Below, piece after piece: positions 6,323-8,430 of a stretch of DNA of 8,430 nt. The stretch's first letter is position 1. The number at the start of each line of letters is the position of its first letter. Source of the DNA: Parvibaculum sp049671045. Its GTDB lineage: Bacteria; Pseudomonadota; Alphaproteobacteria; Parvibaculales; Parvibaculaceae. Under the pieces are notes generated by a model. That model had not been told where the DNA came from. It did no database searches and worked only from the letters and a program-made list of their open reading frames with translations. Made by a program: the position numbers and the translations under genes. The DNA is taken from the NCBI RefSeq assembly GCF_049671045.1, contig NZ_JBATUH010000020.1:1-8430 (forward strand). Reading direction: 5' to 3'.

Positions 6323-7774
6323 TCAGGCGGGCTTGTCCACGACCATCAGATAGACGCATTTGGTCGCGTCTTCCTCGATCGTGATATTCGCGACGTCGAG
6401 CCCTTCCACCATCGCCCGCATGTCATCTTCGGTGCGGTAGATGAGGCTCCAGTCGGTCACGAATTCGAGCGGCCACTGACAGGTTTCCCGGCCCTGCTTC
6501 ACATTGGCGATGATCAGCTTGCCGCCCGGCGTGACCTGATCGTAGAGATCATGCGCGAGCGCGCGGGCGCGGCGGTGCGAGAGATAGTCGAAAAGGCCGA
6601 GGCTGTAGAGAATGTCCTGCGGCGGAAGCGTCTTGAAAAGCGCACCCGCCTTGAGAAGCTGCGCGAAGGAAGCCTGAAGGCACTGGATCTTCGCCCGGCC
6701 CGCATGGCGCACCACTTCGCGGTGGCTGTGCTCATAGGCATGGCTCAGGGCGCGCTCGTCCTGATCGATCAGCGTGAAATTGACCGGACGCGGCAGGTTC
6801 TCGACCTTCAGATAGTCGTAAACCTCATAGGCCGAGCCGCAGCCGAGATTGGCGATGTGCATCGGCTTGTCGCCTGGGGCCTTCGCGACTTCCGCCGCGA
6901 GAATCTTCTGCGTCATGCGCAGGCGCGTGCCGACGCAGGCGCCCGTCTCGATGCCGATGCGGTGGAGCAGCTTTTCATAGGGCGTGTTGCCGACGCGCTG
7001 CCACTCATAGACATAGTTCATGATCTGGAAGTCGCCGGGATAGCCGAGCGGCTTTTCGTAGCAGCGGCGCATGACGGCGCCAGGCATGAAATCCGGCGTC
7101 AGCACGCGCTCGGCATAGCGCTTGTGGCGCGCAAGCGATTCCGGGTCGCTCCAGACCGGCTCCAGAATGTCGCTGCCGCGATACCAGAGTTCCTTCCACT
7201 GGGGGACCATGCGGTCCTCGCAGGCGATCAGCGCCTCCAGCAGCTTTTCCTCGCGCTCGCGGCCCGTGGCGGTCAGCCGCGCCTCATAGCTCTCGAGAAG
7301 CTGCTTGTAGGAGCGGAAGAGATTGACGATCTCGGTGCATAGCTGCGTGAATTCGGGAAGGATGCCGCTCGACGTTCCGAAGGCGGGGTCGGCCAGCGTG
7401 CGCGACAGGAGAAGATTGTCATGCTCCGTCACGATGGCGGGAAGATCGAGAAAGCCGGAGGTGAATTCCAGCGCCACCGTGGTGCGGCTGCCGCTCGGTT
7501 CGACGCGGCGGATGCGTCCCGCGCCGCGATAGAGGCGGTCGTCGCCGACGCGCAGCTCGAAGGGAATTTCCGCACCGAGACGGTCGTCCCAGCCGTCATG
7601 ACCGTGGCTCTGCGCCGCGATGCCGGTCATGCTGATATTCTTCAGCGCCGCCCGCTCATTGTCGAAATAGACCGCGGGGACCGCCTCCTTGAAGAGGTCC
7701 TCCGGCCTGAAGCGTTCGGCGCGATAGAACATGCGCCGGCCCTCGGCGCCCGTCAGTTGTTCATAAGTCCGCAT
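6323..7774 (-). CDS. PilZ-domain SAM-dependent methyltransferase fusion, PhcB-like
   Basis: Predicted cytoplasmic protein of 483 residues. Residues about 10-120 look like a PilZ domain, the c-di-GMP receptor fold. It has RMFYR (14-18, the RxxxR motif), NISMTG (46-51, the D/NxSxxG motif) and a following strand ending GRIRRVEP. A helical middle region leads to KPLGYPGDF (241-249) and a class I methyltransferase fold with SAM motif I ANLGCGSAYE (308-317), acidic IDQDE (336-340), then LYSLGLFDYLS and TPGGKLIIAN. From memory, the C-terminal two thirds resemble the family annotated as 3-hydroxypalmitic acid methyl ester synthesis (PhcB of Ralstonia); I could not verify this. The substrate is unknown, and a fatty acid carboxyl is the guess. 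The frame is open to a TTG at 7837, but the extra 21 codons are AT-rich and promoter-like, so the ATG at 7774 is chosen; neither has a good Shine-Dalgarno. It ends 4 bases from the convergent kinase gene. Confidence 0.8.
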   Translation of the reverse strand: MRTYEQLTGAEGRRMFYRAERFRPEDLFKEAVPAVYFDNERAALKNISMTGIAAQSHGHDGWDDRLGAEIPFELRVGDDRLYRGAGRIRRVEPSGSRTTVALEFTSGFLDLPAIVTEHDNLLLSRTLADPAFGTSSGILPEFTQLCTEIVNLFRSYKQLLESYEARLTATGREREEKLLEALIACEDRMVPQWKELWYRGSDILEPVWSDPESLARHKRYAERVLTPDFMPGAVMRRCYEKPLGYPGDFQIMNYVYEWQRVGNTPYEKLLHRIGIETGACVGTRLRMTQKILAAEVAKAPGDKPMHIANLGCGSAYEVYDYLKVENLPRPVNFTLIDQDERALSHAYEHSHREVVRHAGRAKIQCLQASFAQLLKAGALFKTLPPQDILYSLGLFDYLSHRRARALAHDLYDQVTPGGKLIIANVKQGRETCQWPLEFVTDWSLIYRTEDDMRAMVEGLDVANITIEEDATKCVYLMVVDKPA

Positions 7775-7915
7775 TTCTGGCCCCAACCACCACTCAATAC
7801 ATGAAATTAAGGGATCATAAAGACTAACGAAATGCAAATTTTACCAAAGGTTAAGGTTACTTTTCATGTTCGGCCAAACCGTTACAGATGAACCACGGAA
7901 AATGAACGGGAAATA
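7775..7915 (-). other. AT-rich promoter region between exporter and methyltransferase genes
   Basis: Bases 7795-7860 are strikingly AT-rich compared with everything around them, consistent with a promoter for the methyltransferase gene. The - strand contains TAAAAT and TATGAT, either of which could be a -10 element, but I cannot pair them with a -35 at proper spacing. No intrinsic terminator is visible for the upstream exporter gene, so read-through into the methyltransferase is possible. Confidence 0.5.
7840..7854 (-). promoter_or_regulatory. Weak CtrA-like box upstream of the methyltransferase gene
   Basis: The - strand reads TTAA-CCTTTGG-TAAA, matching TTAA-N7-TTAA at 7 of 8 fixed bases with exact spacing. 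It starts with TTAACC, like the box before the kinase gene. The surrounding AT-richness makes a chance match more likely here. Confidence 0.3.
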
Positions 7916-8430
7916 TTAGTCGGCGCTGCCCGTCACCGGCGCAGCGACCGGCGCCCGCTTGCGGTCCATGAGGCGCAGCAGCGGCGGCAGCATGAGCCAG
8001 TCGATGAAGAGATTGGCGAGAATGACGATGGAGGTCTGGGCGCCGAGCGAGCGGTTGACCTCGAAGCCGGAGACGGTGAGGACCCCGAAGCCGACGGCGA
8101 GCGAGACGGTGATGACGAGCATGGCGGTGCCCACCGTCACGAAGACTTCGTCGATCGCCTCCTTTGGGCTCAACCCCCGCTTCAGCGCGGCCTGATACAT
8201 GACAAGGAAATAGATCGTATCGTCCACCACGAGGCCGATCGTCATGGCCGTGATGACGGCGGCCGCAAGGCCGAGCTGCCCGAAAAGCAGCCCCCATATG
8301 CCGAAACCCAGAATGCTGGGCAGCACGTTCATCAATATGCTGAGAAGGCCGTAGGTGACGCTTCGCAGCGCCAGCGCGATGACGATGCCGATGCCGAACA
8401 TCGTCATGATGGTGCCGGCGATCATCGAAC
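7916..8430 (-). CDS. RND/MMPL-family exporter, C-terminal part (5' end outside window)
   Basis: About 171 codons are visible; the gene runs past the window end and its start is not seen. The visible part is the C-terminal membrane bundle of an RND-superfamily (MMPL-like) inner-membrane exporter, with five hydrophobic helices. The third carries GLVVDDTIYFL, the acidic pair at the place of the proton-relay aspartates of the family. The final helix (SIVILANLFIDWLMLPPLL) is followed by a short polar tail ending in TAA. Members export lipids, hopanoids, drugs or other hydrophobic compounds; the substrate here cannot be told. It lies upstream of, and codirectional with, the PilZ-methyltransferase gene (141 bases between them), so transport of a methylated lipid product is conceivable but unproven. 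Confidence 0.88.
   Translation of the reverse strand, partial: SMIAGTIMTMFGIGIVIALALRSVTYGLLSILMNVLPSILGFGIWGLLFGQLGLAAAVITAMTIGLVVDDTIYFLVMYQAALKRGLSPKEAIDEVFVTVGTAMLVITVSLAVGFGVLTVSGFEVNRSLGAQTSIVILANLFIDWLMLPPLLRLMDRKRAPVAAPVTGSAD

Noticed and set aside
6197..7342. 381-codon + strand frame opposite the methyltransferase
   Set aside because: Antisense shadow of the PilZ-methyltransferase; no recognisable motif.
7775..7837. N-terminal extension of the methyltransferase to a TTG start
   Set aside because: The 21 added codons are AT-rich, unlike the rest of the gene, there is no Shine-Dalgarno before the TTG, and the segment looks like promoter DNA.
7868..7879. Imperfect 12-bp palindrome GTTCGGCCAAAC as operator or terminator
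   Set aside because: One mismatch per arm, no loop and no T-run; too short to support a call.
7888..7907. Second GAAC direct repeat (ATGAAC twice) after the exporter gene as an SOS box
   Set aside because: The spacing is 10 bases, not 7, so it does not fit the LexA operator consensus.

Overview
The window is GC-rich chromosomal DNA, estimated by eye at a little over 60% GC. It looks like an alphaproteobacterium: the IlvD and UppP proteins are of alphaproteobacterial type, the histidine kinase has the DHp signature of the PleC/DivJ group, and the intergenic regions hold CtrA-like (TTAA-N7-TTAR) and GTTC-N7-GTTC elements typical of that class. I cannot fix the genus; a member of the Hyphomicrobiales or a relative would fit. 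I see no mobile element, tRNA, rRNA or CRISPR array, and no gene-free stretch longer than about 200 bases.

Layout from left to right: (1) ilvD on the + strand, 35-1891, dihydroxy-acid dehydratase of branched-chain amino acid synthesis. (2) A perfect 12-bp-stem bidirectional terminator, 1919-1946, between ilvD and the gene converging on it. (3) On the - strand, 1979-3685, an exported protein with a very long Gln/Arg/Glu repeat region (18-residue and 36-residue tandem units), a Tyr/Trp/Arg-rich linker, a glycine zipper and a Cys-containing C-terminal domain of the surface-antigen type. (4) A 194-bp divergent promoter region with a GTTC-N7-GTTC direct repeat. (5) uppP on the + strand, 3880-4686, undecaprenyl-diphosphate phosphatase. 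(6) A 123-bp gap with a CtrA-like box overlapping an 8-bp inverted repeat. (7) On the + strand, 4810-6318, a six-TM sensor histidine kinase. (8) Converging on it, only 4 bases away, on the - strand, 6323-7774, a PilZ-methyltransferase fusion whose C-terminal part resembles the PhcB type of quorum-signal synthase. (9) An AT-rich 141-bp gap with a second, weaker CtrA-like box. (10) On the - strand, from 7916 past the window end, the C-terminal part of an RND/MMPL-type exporter.

How the genes may work together: ilvD and uppP are housekeeping genes. The most interesting part is 4687-8430. A membrane histidine kinase of the group that in Caulobacter acts on DivK/PleD (cell cycle and c-di-GMP) faces a methyltransferase carrying a predicted c-di-GMP-binding PilZ domain. 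Both have CtrA-like sites upstream, and an exporter gene lies immediately upstream of the methyltransferase. This could be a c-di-GMP-gated, lipid-methyl-ester-like signalling module, in which the kinase is a PhcS-like receptor or the upstream controller. That link is inference; the domain assignments rest on motifs visible in the sequence.
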